DNA from: an uncultured Rhodocyclaceae bacterium
Lineage (GTDB): Bacteria > Pseudomonadota > Gammaproteobacteria > Burkholderiales > Rhodocyclaceae
Length of the DNA stretch: 64,000 nucleotides
Reading direction: 5' to 3'
Assembly (NCBI GenBank): GCA_907163075.1
Contig: CAJQTY010000001.1
Span: forward strand, 2,356,001-2,420,000
In this document: positions 25,973 through 34,796 of the stretch, piece after piece
Layout of the letters: each line of letters starts with the position of its first letter
Position numbering within the stretch: the first letter of the stretch is position 1
Made by a program: the position numbers and the translations under genes
Notes under the pieces: model-generated
What the model saw: the letters and a program-made list of their open reading frames with translations, nothing else
Database searches by the model: none
What the model was told of the DNA's origin: nothing

Positions 25973-27635
25973 GAAGACACCTGACCGTGCGGCTCCCCCA
26001 GTCGCTGGCTCCAGAAAGATGGCAGGAACGAAACCGATGGGCGGCGCAAACGACCAGGGCGGGCTGTTTCCGTCCCTGCTGAGCCCGGCGTCCTATCCCC
26101 ACCCGGTGGATGAGATCAGCTTGCTGGAGACGCACATCTCCTATGTTCTGCTGACGGGACGTTTCGCCTACAAAATCAAGAAGGCGGTCAGTATGGGCTT
26201 CCTCGACTTCAGCGCGCTTGAGCAGCGGCGATTCTTCTGCGAGGAAGAAGTGCGTTTGAATTCCCGGATCACGCCCGACCTTTATCTGGCCGTTGTTCCG
26301 ATCGGTACGTCAGCAAGTGGCATACACCTTGGAGCTACGGAAGGGGTGGTCGACTACGCCGTAAAAATGAAGGAATTTCCGCAATCGGCGCTGTTTGACC
26401 ATCTCCTTTCAGAGGGCAGATTGCTGCCCGCGCAGATCGATCAACTGGCGGATCGGGTTGCGGATTTTCATCAGCGTGCGGAACGCGCCGGTGCGGACGA
26501 CGACTATGGCACTCCCCCAAACGCCTGGCAGCCGGTCGATCAAACCTTCAGCAGACTGAGGGCGGCGCTTTACGTCGTCGACCCGCACGGCGACGCCGGG
26601 GCGCCGCTTGACGAGCTTGAAACCTGGAGTCGTAAGGAATATGTCCGTCTCGAACCTGTTCTCGCAGGACGCAAACGCGAAGGCTTCGTGCGTGAATGCC
26701 ATGGCGACCTGCACCTCGGAAACATCGTATATCTTGATGACGGGCCGCGGATTTTCGACTGTATCGAGTTCAACGCACAGATGCGCTGGATCGACGTGAT
26801 GAATGATGTCGCGTTCCTCGTAATGGATTTCGAAGAGCGCGGCAAACCTGAATTCGCCTATCGGTTTCTCAATCGCTATCTCGAAAGCACGGGTGACTAT
26901 GCAGGTCTCCAGGTCCTGCCTTTCTACCGTGCCTATCGCGCCCTGGTGCGCGCCATGGTGGCCTGCTTGCGTGCCGCGCAAGAAGACGTTGCCGCCGGCA
27001 CGGCAGAAATGGAAACCTGCCGGCGCTATCTGACCTACGCGCAGGAATGTTCGCTGCCGCCAAAGCCCTGGCTGGTGCTGATGCATGGCTTATCGGGGTC
27101 GGGAAAAACAACCATCTCGCAACTCGTGCTTGAACGGACACGAGCCATACGCCTGCGCTCGGACATCGAAAGAAAAAGGCTCAACGGAATTCCGGCGATG
27201 GTTCGGCGGGAAGACGCGTTGAATGACGGTCTGTATAACGAGGAAAAGACACGCGCCACTTATGCCTGCCTCGCCCGGCTAGCGCGCACGATTCTGGAAG
27301 CCGGATTCCCCGTAGTGGTTGATGCGGCCAGCCTGAAATCCTGGCAACGGAAGATATTTTCCCGTCAGGCCCAAACGCTGGGAGTGCCATTCCGCTTGCT
27401 GTGCTGTCATGCTGATGAGTCCGCTCTTCCCCAGCGACTCCTGGGTCGGGCACAGTATGGCCATGATGTTTCCGACGCCAATCTCGTTGTCCTTCGGCAT
27501 CAACAGCAAACTACCGATCATCTGGATGAAGAGGAACAGGGGAAAGCATCCTGGGTCCACGACGGCGACGAAGCTCTGGATGCAATGCAAAGCTGGATTG
27601 GCGAGGCAAGAGCGCACAAAGGAAACGCTGATTGA
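25971..27635 (+). CDS. Two-domain protein: phosphotransferase-like domain plus P-loop kinase
   Basis: 554 aa. The N-terminal ~340 residues resemble the aminoglycoside phosphotransferase fold (FAYKIKKAV with the ATP lysine; catalytic loop VRECHGDLHLGNIVYLDD; then RIFDCIEFN with the metal Asp). The C-terminal ~190 residues are a P-loop kinase of the zeta-toxin/gluconate-kinase kind (LMHGLSGSGKTTISQL, then RLRSDIERKRL, VVVDAASLKSWQR). Such fusions are widespread uncharacterised proteins; the substrate is unknown and antibiotic resistance should not be assumed. The start could also be the later Met at residue 17. The last few codons and the stop lie in a dispersed repeat (27621-27732), so the C-terminus may be altered. 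Confidence 0.82.
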   Translation: MKTPDRAAPPVAGSRKMAGTKPMGGANDQGGLFPSLLSPASYPHPVDEISLLETHISYVLLTGRFAYKIKKAVSMGFLDFSALEQRRFFCEEEVRLNSRITPDLYLAVVPIGTSASGIHLGATEGVVDYAVKMKEFPQSALFDHLLSEGRLLPAQIDQLADRVADFHQRAERAGADDDYGTPPNAWQPVDQTFSRLRAALYVVDPHGDAGAPLDELETWSRKEYVRLEPVLAGRKREGFVRECHGDLHLGNIVYLDDGPRIFDCIEFNAQMRWIDVMNDVAFLVMDFEERGKPEFAYRFLNRYLESTGDYAGLQVLPFYRAYRALVRAMVACLRAAQEDVAAGTAEMETCRRYLTYAQECSLPPKPWLVLMHGLSGSGKTTISQLVLERTRAIRLRSDIERKRLNGIPAMVRREDALNDGLYNEEKTRATYACLARLARTILEAGFPVVVDAASLKSWQRKIFSRQAQTLGVPFRLLCCHADESALPQRLLGRAQYGHDVSDANLVVLRHQQQTTDHLDEEEQGKASWVHDGDEALDAMQSWIGEARAHKGNAD

Positions 27636-27732
27636 ATTAGAAATAGTCATTCCGGCGAACGCCGGAATCCATAAAATCAACGAGCTGGACACCGGCTTCC
27701 GCCGGTGTGACGAATAAATCAGCGCCTCCTTG
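27621..27732. repeat. Dispersed double-hairpin repeat, family 2 copy 1
   Basis: About 110 bases, matching 43166-43273. It contains two hairpins: ATTCCGGCG/CGCCGGAAT around 27651-27670 and ACACCGGC/GCCGGTGT around 27690-27710, then GACGAATAAATCAGCGCCTC. It begins within the last codons of the kinase gene. A REP-like element is the likely nature. Confidence 0.85.
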
Positions 27733-27777
27733 AACGCCGGGCCGGCTATCTGTGCGCGGCCCGAAGGAGAATCGGCC

Positions 27778-27813
27778 GGGATCGGGATCGGGATCGGGAT
27801 CGGGATCGGAATC
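27778..27813. repeat. GGGATC hexamer tandem repeat at the end of mog
   Basis: Five exact GGGATC units (27778-27807) and a sixth variant GGAATC end inside the mog stop codon region (stop at 27812-27814). The array is in the 3' flank of mog. Slippage could change distance to downstream sequence but not the protein, unless the last unit is affected. Confidence 0.9.
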
Positions 27814-28366
27814 AGGCTTTTCGCGCATGCGCCGGACGGAAGGCGGCGCAGAACTGCGGATCGGTTTCCAGCCGGCTTGCCGTGCTGTCGCCTTCGATCA
27901 GGTCGAGGCAATACGGCACCGCCGGGAAGACCGCCTGCAGGCAGTCGTCGATGGCCGACGGCTTGCCGGGCAGGTTGACGATAAGGCTCTTGCCGCGGAT
28001 GCCGGCGGTCTGGCGCGAGAGGATCGCCGTCGGCACGAATTTCAGCGAGGCGGTGCGCATCAGCTCGCCAAAGCCGGGCATCATCTTGGTACACACCGCT
28101 TCGGTCGCTTCCGGCGTCACGTCGCGCCGTGCCGGGCCGGTACCACCGGTGGTCACCACTAGGCTGCAGCCCTCGACGTCGCACAATCCGACCAGCGCCT
28201 CTTCGATCTGCAACTGTTCGTCGGGGATCACTCGCGCCACGGCCTGCCACGGGCTGGTCAGCGCGCGGCTCAGCCAGGCGTGGATCGCCGGCCCGCCCTT
28301 GTCTTCATAGACGCCTTGGCTGGCGCGGTCGGAAACGGTGAGAATACCGATGCGTGCGATGCTCAT
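27812..28366 (-). CDS. mog: Molybdopterin adenylyltransferase Mog
   Basis: 184-aa cytoplasmic enzyme that adenylates molybdopterin before metal insertion by MoeA. Family motifs: ILTVSDRASQGVYEDKGG, VVTTGGTGPARRDVTPEA, MMPGFGELMR and LVNLPGKPSAIDDC. The start overlaps the moeA stop by 4 bases (ATGA), so it is the last gene of the Moco operon. Its stop codon touches a hexamer repeat. Confidence 0.95.
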   Translation of the reverse strand: MSIARIGILTVSDRASQGVYEDKGGPAIHAWLSRALTSPWQAVARVIPDEQLQIEEALVGLCDVEGCSLVVTTGGTGPARRDVTPEATEAVCTKMMPGFGELMRTASLKFVPTAILSRQTAGIRGKSLIVNLPGKPSAIDDCLQAVFPAVPYCLDLIEGDSTASRLETDPQFCAAFRPAHARKA

Positions 28367-29619
28367 AAGGACTCCTCAAAACCGGGTTCATTCTGAAACT
28401 CGGTGCCGTCGAGCAGTTGCACCACTGCCGGCTCGCCCGCGGCGAGTCCCGAGCTTGCTGCCGGCACGACCAGCAAGCCGTCGGCCAGCGCCATCGAAAG
28501 CAGCGCGCCGCTGCTCTGGTTGCCGGTCGAACTGGCCAGGCAAGCGCCCGCCGCATCGCGTTCGAGGACGACGCGGATGAACTCGGTCCGCCCCGGCCGA
28601 ATCCTGACCGGATGCGCCAGACGCGCCGTGAGCGTGCGCCGGAACAGGCGTGCGTGTCCCATCATCCGGCGCAAGGCGGGCAGGACAAATTGCTCGAAGC
28701 AGACCATGCTCGACACGGGATTGCCGGGCAGGCCGAAGACCAGGCCGTGCGTGGTGGTGCCAAAGGCCACCGGGTGGCCGGGGCGCATCTCGACGCGCCA
28801 GAAGTGCATGCTCACTCCGAGCGCCTCGAGCGTCGGACGCACATGGTCATGCACGCCGACCGAGGAGCCGCCGGAGACCAGCAGCACGTCAAAGTCCGCC
28901 GGATCGAGGCCACGGCGCAGGAAGTCGGCCAGTTCCCGTGGATCGTCGCGGGCGATGCCGAGCAGCACGGGTTCGATGCCCAGCGCCTGCACTTGCGCCA
29001 TCAGCGCATAACTGTTCGAGTTCGGGATCTTGTCCGGATCGAAGGGCTCGTCAAGGCCTTCAAGCTCGTTGCCGGTCGACAGGATGGCGACGCGCGGCCG
29101 GCGATGGACGGAGACGCGCGCCGCCTTGACCGTCGCCAGAACGCCGATCACGCCCGGCGTGATTTCGGTCCCCGCCGTCAGTACCACCTGACCGTTGCGC
29201 ATGCCTTCGCCGAGCGGGCGGATATCGTTGCCGGCCTTGACCGCCTTGCTGATTTCGACACGGCCGTCGGCCAGCGCGCGCGTATCCTCGACGCGGATCA
29301 CGGCATCGGCGCCAGCCGGGACCGGCGCGCCAGTCATGATGCGCGCGCATTCGCCGGCGTGTACGGTGTTTACTGGCCGGTCGCCGGCCTTGATGTCCTC
29401 GATGACGGTCAATACCGCCGGCGCTTCGGCAAGATCGGCGCTGCGCAGCGCGAAGCCGTCCATCGCCGAAACGTCGCAGGGCGGCTGATCGCGGTTGGCG
29501 CGAACCGCCTCGGCCAGCACCCGCCCGAGCGCGTGTGCGAGCTTGACCGACTCGATGTCGCGTAACGTCACATGCTCAAGCACACGCGCCTGAGCGTCCC
29601 TGACCGACAGATTTCCCAT
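28363..29619 (-). CDS. moeA: Molybdopterin molybdenumtransferase MoeA
   Basis: 418 aa, the usual MoeA length. It inserts molybdate into adenylated molybdopterin. N-terminal region LAHALGRVLAEAV and CDVSAMDGFALRSAD (the conserved AMDG-A), AGECARIMTGAPVPAGADAVI, the MogA-like domain with STGNEL, SGGSSVGVHDHV and GLPGNPVSSMVCFEQ, and a C-terminal beta-domain are all visible. Its ATG abuts the mobA stop (TAGATG), and mog follows with a 4-base overlap. Confidence 0.96.
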   Translation of the reverse strand: MGNLSVRDAQARVLEHVTLRDIESVKLAHALGRVLAEAVRANRDQPPCDVSAMDGFALRSADLAEAPAVLTVIEDIKAGDRPVNTVHAGECARIMTGAPVPAGADAVIRVEDTRALADGRVEISKAVKAGNDIRPLGEGMRNGQVVLTAGTEITPGVIGVLATVKAARVSVHRRPRVAILSTGNELEGLDEPFDPDKIPNSNSYALMAQVQALGIEPVLLGIARDDPRELADFLRRGLDPADFDVLLVSGGSSVGVHDHVRPTLEALGVSMHFWRVEMRPGHPVAFGTTTHGLVFGLPGNPVSSMVCFEQFVLPALRRMMGHARLFRRTLTARLAHPVRIRPGRTEFIRVVLERDAAGACLASSTGNQSSGALLSMALADGLLVVPAASSGLAAGEPAVVQLLDGTEFQNEPGFEESL

Positions 29620-30249
29620 CTACACTGACTCCTCGCTTCGTCGTGCCGCCGCCAGATCCTGCGGCGTATCGAGATCAAAAAAACTGCGCAGGCCGGGGTC
29701 GGCCGCCTGCAACTCCGACTCACCGACCCGGCAGACGTTCAACGATTCAAGCGCGGCGCGCAGGCTGCGCCTGCGGCTTGGCGCCCCGTTTCGCCCGCTG
29801 TTTCGCTCTTCATTACCGGCGAGAATGGCCCGGATCGTTTCGAGGCAAGCGGTCGAATAGAAGGCCGCCAGCGGCTGCGGATGTCCGTGCACGACCGGCA
29901 CCACCGCCTGGAATCCGGCGCGCTGCTGTGCCAGCCGTTCGATCAGTGCCGGCTGTACGAAGGGCATGTCGGTGGCCACCGCGAAAATCCACGGCGTCCG
30001 GCTGTGCGTCAGCCCGGCGCAGAGGCCGGCGAGCGGCCCGGCATCGGCGTAGTCATCGCAGATTTGCGGCAGGTCGATATCCGGGCGCGGCTGGCGAACG
30101 CTGACCAGTACGTGCGGGAACATCGGCTGCACGACCTTGATCACGCGCTGCAGCAAAGTCCGATCGCCGAGCATCAGCGTCGCCTTGTCGCTGCCCATGC
30201 GCTGCGACTCGCCGCCCGCCATGATGATCGCCGTGCAGTCGTCGATCAT
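29620..30249 (-). CDS. mobA: Molybdenum cofactor guanylyltransferase MobA
   Basis: 209-aa nucleotidyltransferase forming the molybdopterin guanine dinucleotide cofactor used by DMSO-reductase-type enzymes. The GTP-binding signature IIMAGGESQRMGSDKATLML, DDYADAGPLAGLCAGL and the metal motif VATDMPFVQP are clear. It overlaps mobB by 4 bases and abuts moeA. A slightly arginine-rich stretch near residue 150 (RNSGRNGAPSRRRSLRA) is the only unusual part. Confidence 0.95.
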   Translation of the reverse strand: MIDDCTAIIMAGGESQRMGSDKATLMLGDRTLLQRVIKVVQPMFPHVLVSVRQPRPDIDLPQICDDYADAGPLAGLCAGLTHSRTPWIFAVATDMPFVQPALIERLAQQRAGFQAVVPVVHGHPQPLAAFYSTACLETIRAILAGNEERNSGRNGAPSRRRSLRAALESLNVCRVGESELQAADPGLRSFFDLDTPQDLAAARRSEESV

Positions 30250-30770
30250 CGTCCGGCGCGTTCGATCAGGAAGCCGGCCAAACCGGCGATGTCGTCGAGC
30301 GCGAAGTGTGGAAGTTGCGGATAGACCTCATCGATGTCGGTAACTATGGCGATCAGGCCGTCTTCGACCGGGCAGCGCGGCGGCTTGCCGCATGCGCGGC
30401 GCAGGACCTCGATCTTGTCGCCCGGCGCCAGCGAGAATCCCTCGGCCAGTACAATGTCGGCCTCGCCGAGAAAGCGTTCGGCCAGTTGTGCCGGTTCGCG
30501 CCGGTCGACCGCATCGGCGACGATCTGCAACTCGTTCGCCGTCACCAGCATGCTCAGCGCGGCACCGGCCTGTTTGTAGCGCCAGCTATCCTTGCCCTCC
30601 CGGTCGAGCGCCACCTTGTGGTGCGCGTGCTTGATCGTTGCCAGGCGCAGGCCGCGCGCCGTCAGTTCAGCCAGGAGCTTCTCGACCAGCGTCGTCTTGC
30701 CGGAGCCGGAATGTCCGACAAAGACGTAAACGGGAGGAGTCATCCGCAAAACCCCGGTTCGCGAAGCCAT
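30246..30770 (-). CDS. mobB: Molybdopterin-guanine dinucleotide biosynthesis adaptor MobB
   Basis: 174-aa P-loop GTP-binding protein that assists MobA. Walker A VFVGHSGSGKTTLVEKLL, then RLATIKHAHHKVALDREGKDSWRYKQAGA, the characteristic MobB block. ADIVLAEGFSL is the Walker B region. It lies 37 bases after moaE and overlaps mobA by 4 bases. Start at 30770 gives a 10-residue lead before PPVYVFVG; a shorter start is possible. Confidence 0.94.
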   Translation of the reverse strand: MASRTGVLRMTPPVYVFVGHSGSGKTTLVEKLLAELTARGLRLATIKHAHHKVALDREGKDSWRYKQAGAALSMLVTANELQIVADAVDRREPAQLAERFLGEADIVLAEGFSLAPGDKIEVLRRACGKPPRCPVEDGLIAIVTDIDEVYPQLPHFALDDIAGLAGFLIERAGR

Positions 30771-30807
30771 TTCATCGTTTCGCCGTGGCCGGCCGTCTTT
30801 TCAAAGC

Positions 30808-31242
30808 TCATGGATGCGGCGTCACCCAGCTCTCGCCCTGCGGTGTCGTTTCCTTCTTCCAGATCGGCACCCGTTTCTTCAGTTCGTCGATCATCCAGCG
30901 GCAGGCGTCGAGCGCCGGGGCGCGATGTTCGGCGCCGGTGGCGATGAAGACGATGGCCTCGCCGGCTCTGATGACGCCGAGCCGATGCACCAGGCGCGCG
31001 TCGAGCAGGGCGAAGCGTTCGATCGCCTCCGCGCGCAGTTTCTGCATCTCGGGCAGCGCCATGCGCTCGTAGGCGTCGAAGCTGATCTCGCTCACTTCAC
31101 GTCCCTCCGAGAAGTCGCGCGCGCAGCCCAAAAAGGTGGCGATCCCGCCCATGCGTTTCGACGTTGCCTGCAAGGCCCGGACCTCCTCGTCCTGCGAGAA
31201 ATCCTCCAGTTGAATGCGCACCGCGTCCTTCATTTCGCCCAC
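30808..31242 (-). CDS. moaE: Molybdopterin synthase catalytic subunit MoaE
   Basis: 144-aa large subunit of MPT synthase, which transfers sulfur from thiocarboxylated MoaD to cPMP. Landmarks: GGIATFLGCARDFSEG, FDAYERMALPEM, HRLGVIRAGEAIVFIATG, and the catalytic-lysine region DELKKRVPIWKKE. It follows moaD with a 4-base gap. Confidence 0.96.
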   Translation of the reverse strand: MGEMKDAVRIQLEDFSQDEEVRALQATSKRMGGIATFLGCARDFSEGREVSEISFDAYERMALPEMQKLRAEAIERFALLDARLVHRLGVIRAGEAIVFIATGAEHRAPALDACRWMIDELKKRVPIWKKETTPQGESWVTPHP

Positions 31243-31246
31243 CCGA

Positions 31247-31486
31247 TCATCCTCCCGAAAATTTCGACATGAACACCACTTCGCAGCCGTCCGCCAGCGC
31301 TAGCGACATGTCCCGCGCGTGCGTGCCGTTCACTGCGGCCAGCGAGACCAGTGCGAAGGCCTCCGGGTATAGCGGCTCGAGTTGAGCGCGTAAATCCTGC
31401 AGGCACATGCCGTCCTCAAATTCGACGTCGAGCCGGCTCTTGCCGACGCGTTCGGCCACCGGCCCGAACAACAGTATCGTGATCAT
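31247..31486 (-). CDS. moaD: Molybdopterin synthase sulfur-carrier subunit MoaD
   Basis: 79-aa ubiquitin-like sulfur carrier ending in the required Gly-Gly (SKFSGG), which is thiocarboxylated by MoeB (not in this window). N-terminus ITILLFGPVAERVG and the LALADGCEVVFM strand are typical. The ATG shares one base with the moaC stop (TGATG). Confidence 0.95.
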   Translation of the reverse strand: MITILLFGPVAERVGKSRLDVEFEDGMCLQDLRAQLEPLYPEAFALVSLAAVNGTHARDMSLALADGCEVVFMSKFSGG

Positions 31487-32016
31487 CAGGCGTCCCTTCC
31501 TGTCCGTGCGTCGCGACGCCAGATCCCGCTCTTGCCACCGCGCTTTTCGTCAAGCTGGACCGATTCGATGCGCATGCCGCGATCAATCGCCTTGCACATG
31601 TCGTAGATCGTGAGCAGTGCCGTGCTGGCAGCCGTCAGGGCTTCCATCTCGACCCCGGTCTGGCCGACGCAACTGGCGGACGTCACGACCTTGATGCCAA
31701 CGCAGCCGTATTTATCCGGGACCAGGATTTCGCTGAACTCGACCTCGACACCGGTGAGCGCCAGCGCATGGCACATCGGGATCAGATCGGCCGTGCGCTT
31801 GGCGGCCATCACCGCGGCGACGTCGGCGACCGCAAGCACGTCGCCCTTGGCGATGCGGCCGCTGCGGATGCGTTCCAGAGTGGCGGCCTGCAGGCGCAGG
31901 ATGCCGCTGGCGATCGCCACGCGCCGGGTACTGGATTTTTCCGCGACATCGACCATGCGCGCACGGCCGGCATCCGAAAAATGGGTCAGCCCGCTCGCTT
32001 CGCTCGCCTGAGTCAT
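31486..32016 (-). CDS. moaC: Cyclic pyranopterin monophosphate synthase MoaC
   Basis: 176 aa from ATG 32016 (MTQASEASGLTHF), the usual N-terminus; an in-frame ATG at 32031 would overlap the end of moaA by 11 bases. It converts the MoaA product 3',8-cyclo-dihydro-GTP to cPMP. Family motifs MVDVAEKSSTRRVAIASG, AAKRTADLIPMCHALAL and GVEMEALTAASTALLTIYDMCKA with the late KRGGKSG lysine loop are all intact. Confidence 0.95.
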   Translation of the reverse strand: MTQASEASGLTHFSDAGRARMVDVAEKSSTRRVAIASGILRLQAATLERIRSGRIAKGDVLAVADVAAVMAAKRTADLIPMCHALALTGVEVEFSEILVPDKYGCVGIKVVTSASCVGQTGVEMEALTAASTALLTIYDMCKAIDRGMRIESVQLDEKRGGKSGIWRRDARTGRDA

Positions 32017-32020
32017 CCCC

Positions 32021-33067
32021 TCATCCCCCAATGTACGACATCTCGATTTTCCTCACCGGCCGTTCGGTCGCCGCATGGCGCATCTGCGAGTAGCGATCGC
32101 TGCGCCCTTGCCAGGTTTCGGCGATCAGGCGGCTCAGCGCCTCGTTGCCGGTATCGCGTCGCAGCGCGTCGCGCAGGTCAACACCGGCGCTGGCAAACAG
32201 GCAGGTGTAGAGCTTGCCGTCGGTGGACAGCCGGACGCGGCTGCACTCGTGGCAGAAAGCCCGTGTCACCGAGGCAATGACGCCAAGCTCGCCGCTGCCA
32301 TCGGCGAGCGCCCAGCGTTTGGCCACTTCCCCGCTGTAGTTGGCGTCGATCGGCCGCAGCGGGTGCTGGTGATTGATCCGCTCGACAATGTCCTGCGCGG
32401 TCACGACATCGTCCATGCGCCAGCCGTTGGTCGTACCGACGTCCATGAATTCGATGAAGCGCAGGATGATGCCGCTGTGGCGGAAGTGTTCGACAAGCGG
32501 CAGGATTTCATGCTCATTGACGCCGCGCTTGACCACCGTATTGACCTTGAGCGGCGTCAGTCCAACCGCCTGGGCGGCGGCGATGCCGTCGAGCACGGTG
32601 CCGACCGCCGCCGCCGAATCGCTCATGCGCTGGAAGGTCGCCTGGCTCAGTCCGTCGAGGCTGACGGTGAGGCGGGACAGGCCGGCGTCCTTCAGCGCTT
32701 GCGCCTTTCTGACGAGCAGCACGCCGTTGGTGGTCATGGCGATGTCGACCGGCTGGCCATCCGTGCACTGCAGTTTCGCCAGCCGCTCGATCAGGCGCTC
32801 GACGCCATGCCGCAGCAACGGTTCGCCGCCGCTCAAGCGTATCTTCTGAACGCCCAGCGGCAGGAACAGGCGGGCGAGGCGTTCGATTTCCTCGAAGCTG
32901 AGCAGTTCGGCGCGCGGCAGGAACACGAAATCCTTGCCGAACACCTCGCGCGGCATGCAATAGGTGCAGCGCAGATTGCAGCGGTCGGTGACCGATATGC
33001 GCAGATCGCGCAAGGGGCGCTGCAAAGTGTCAACAATGATCGGGGCCGGCCGGCTTGTGGGTCTCAC
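32021..33067 (-). CDS. moaA: GTP 3',8-cyclase MoaA
   Basis: 348-aa radical-SAM enzyme that starts Moco synthesis from GTP. It starts with GTG at 33067 with AGGA upstream. The SAM cluster motif [10 protein letters not shown], the second cluster cysteines ([21 protein letters not shown]) and the C-terminal Gly-Gly (SYIGG) are present. It is the first gene of the minus-strand operon moaA-moaC-moaD-moaE-mobB-mobA-moeA-mog. I saw no Moco-riboswitch-like structure in the ~110-base leader. Confidence 0.96.
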   Translation of the reverse strand: MRPTSRPAPIIVDTLQRPLRDLRISVTDRCNLRCTYCMPREVFGKDFVFLPRAELLSFEEIERLARLFLPLGVQKIRLSGGEPLLRHGVERLIERLAKLQCTDGQPVDIAMTTNGVLLVRKAQALKDAGLSRLTVSLDGLSQATFQRMSDSAAAVGTVLDGIAAAQAVGLTPLKVNTVVKRGVNEHEILPLVEHFRHSGIILRFIEFMDVGTTNGWRMDDVVTAQDIVERINHQHPLRPIDANYSGEVAKRWALADGSGELGVIASVTRAFCHECSRVRLSTDGKLYTCLFASAGVDLRDALRRDTGNEALSRLIAETWQGRSDRYSQMRHAATERPVRKIEMSYIGG

Positions 33068-33180
33068 GTGATGTCCTGTATGGCTCGCGGCTCAGATGCA
33101 TGGAAATCCGGATCGAACGCCTTGCCGAGCTCGGCCCATTGTAGACGCATCGCGGCCCGGCTATTCTGATTCTGATCAAA

Positions 33181-33795
33181 TCAGCGCGGAATCGGTTCAA
33201 TACTTTCGCGCCTGATCGCCATTTGTCCGTAGTGGATCAGGTTGTGGAACACCGCCGGTGCGGCCGTCGTATTGCGATAGCCGTGCGGACGATCGGCCGA
33301 AAAGCGCACCGCGCTGCCCTCGGCGAGCGCGATCCACTGTCCTTCGACGAGCACCTCCATGTGGCCGCGCACAACAATCACGTGTTCGCTGACGCCGGCT
33401 TCGTGGGCGTCCGAAAGGCGCTCGTAGCCTGGCAGCAGGGTCAGTTCGAAGACTTCGAAGCCGAAGCGCGGTTCGTAGGGGAACAAGGGCGCGACCAGCA
33501 TGCCGCCGCTGCCGGGCTGGCTGCGGATGGCGTCGGCGCGGCGAAAGACGACGCCCGCACTGCTCGCCGGGGGCACCGGTTCGAGAAAGCTCGACAGCGA
33601 GGTGTGAAAGCCGCTGGCGATTTTCCACAGGGTGGCGATGGTCGGACTCGATTCGCCGCGCTCGATCTGGCCGAGCATGGCTTTGCTCACGCCGGTTTGC
33701 TGCGCCGCCCGATCCAGGCTCCAGCCGCGCTCGCGACGCATGGCGCGCAGGGTCGCCGAGAGGTATTGGTTCGCTTCCTGCATGAGGTCTGCCAT
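33181..33795 (-). CDS. XRE-family regulator with C-terminal cupin domain
   Basis: 204-aa cytoplasmic DNA-binding protein. Helix-turn-helix at residues ~14-65 (LRAMRRERGWSLDRAA, TGVSKAMLGQIERGESSPTI) followed by a cupin sensing domain (FEVFELTLLPGYERLSDAHE, SEHVIVVRGHMEVLVEG, SADRPHGYRN). Such XRE-cupin proteins generally repress metabolic genes in response to a small ligand. It lies 110 bases upstream of moaA in the same direction, but nothing shows that it controls the Moco operon. Confidence 0.9.
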   Translation of the reverse strand: MADLMQEANQYLSATLRAMRRERGWSLDRAAQQTGVSKAMLGQIERGESSPTIATLWKIASGFHTSLSSFLEPVPPASSAGVVFRRADAIRSQPGSGGMLVAPLFPYEPRFGFEVFELTLLPGYERLSDAHEAGVSEHVIVVRGHMEVLVEGQWIALAEGSAVRFSADRPHGYRNTTAAPAVFHNLIHYGQMAIRRESIEPIPR

Positions 33796-34114
33796 GGCCT
33801 TTGGTCGTCAGTCATGTTGAAAACAAAAGAGTGCCCGCGTCATTCCGGCTGCCCTGCTACCGATTCTACCTCGGAGCAACGCCGATTTCCGACCGCGGCG
33901 GGCTTCACGGTTCGCGCCGACTTTGACGGAGGAGAGATATCCTCCGCTCGGCGATGAAAAACAGAATGAAGCGCATTGTCGGCGCGCGTGAATTCCCGGC
34001 ATACTTCGGACTGCGGCGAGGAGTTGTTGTCCATCGCGGCTATACTTGATGTCTTCGCTCCGGCGGACGCGATGCGTGCCGGAGGCGCTTTTCGTCCTGT
34101 CCTGGGAGTATGCA
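33796..34114. other. Intergenic region between XRE regulator and LapA-like gene
   Basis: About 320 bases between divergent genes. It should hold both promoters; a TATACT hexamer at 34041-34046 could be a -10 element for the lapA-like gene. A short GTCATTCCGGC half-repeat lies near 33839. No coding frame is convincing. Confidence 0.4.
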
Positions 34115-34480
34115 ATGCAGCTTATGTTGGTTCTTGGCGTCGTCTTCGCCATCGGCGCCGTCGTCTTTGCCCTGCAAAACAATACGGCCGTCGCCGTGAC
34201 ACTCGCGGCCTGGCAATTCGAGGGCTCGCTGGCCCTTGTGCTGCTGCTCGCGCTCGGACTGGGGGTGGTGATCACCGGACTGCTGTCGTCGCCGGCGGTA
34301 ATCCGCAGCCAGTGGGCCGCGGCGCGGATGCGCCGTCAGAACGCTGAACTGGAACGCAAGGTGGCCGACCTCGAGGCGCGCAATCGCGAGCTTGGCGCCG
34401 ACCTGGCGCGGCTTGCCGGGAAGGCAGCCGAAACGACTTCCGCCAATGCGCAGCCAGCCGGCGTGGCGAAGGATCGTTGA
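34115..34480 (+). CDS. LapA-family membrane protein
   Basis: 121-aa inner-membrane protein of the lipopolysaccharide-assembly LapA-type (DUF1049) family. Two hydrophobic segments (LMLVLGVVFAIGAVVFAL and LALVLLLALGLGVVITGLL) separated by the signature QNNTAVAVTLAAWQFEGS, then a coiled-coil rich in Arg, Glu and Leu to about residue 105. Start set at ATG 34115 with GGGAG upstream; a longer in-frame start at 34046 lacks support. In other bacteria LapA partners with LapB; no lapB is nearby. Confidence 0.78.
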   Translation: MQLMLVLGVVFAIGAVVFALQNNTAVAVTLAAWQFEGSLALVLLLALGLGVVITGLLSSPAVIRSQWAAARMRRQNAELERKVADLEARNRELGADLARLAGKAAETTSANAQPAGVAKDR

Positions 34481-34583
34481 GGCCGGCTGGCCCATTCCGT
34501 CTCCCCGCGGCCTTCCCGGCATGGCGGGCGGGCGCTGACGAACGGCTGGAAATTTCTTTTACCGCTAACCAACAGGAGCAATC

Positions 34584-34796
34584 ATGGCAAATGAAACCGT
34601 TTCAATTTCAGGGCCGGTCGACGTTGCATCGGAGTCAAAACAGGCGGTAGCATTTGAGCTCATGAAGCATATCTCGGGCTGCGAACAGGCCGACGACGCC
34701 AGGACGAAAACGCGGGCTTACTGGCTCACGCTTTATCGCCAGTGCTACAAGGCGACATCCGGCGCTTCGCTTGAACGGATTCTGCAGGACGATTGA
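34584..34796 (+). CDS. Small hypothetical protein (70 aa)
   Basis: 70-residue soluble protein with a strong ribosome-binding site (AACAGGAG, 8 bases before ATG), so probably real. Contains LMKHISGCEQADDARTKTRA and YWLTLYRQCYKATSG; two cysteines. No signal peptide, membrane segment or known motif. I do not recognise its family. It lies between the lapA-like gene and a HAD phosphatase on the same strand, each with gaps over 100 bases. Confidence 0.6.
   Translation: MANETVSISGPVDVASESKQAVAFELMKHISGCEQADDARTKTRAYWLTLYRQCYKATSGASLERILQDD

Noticed and set aside
25971-27635. Aminoglycoside resistance gene
   Set aside because: The N-terminal fold is shared by many unrelated phosphotransferases and the fusion with a P-loop kinase is not a known resistance enzyme.
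27778-27813. CRISPR-like array
   Set aside because: The units are 6 bases with no spacers; simple tandem repeat.
33068-33180. Moco riboswitch in front of moaA
   Set aside because: The leader is short and I saw no conserved Moco-element stems.
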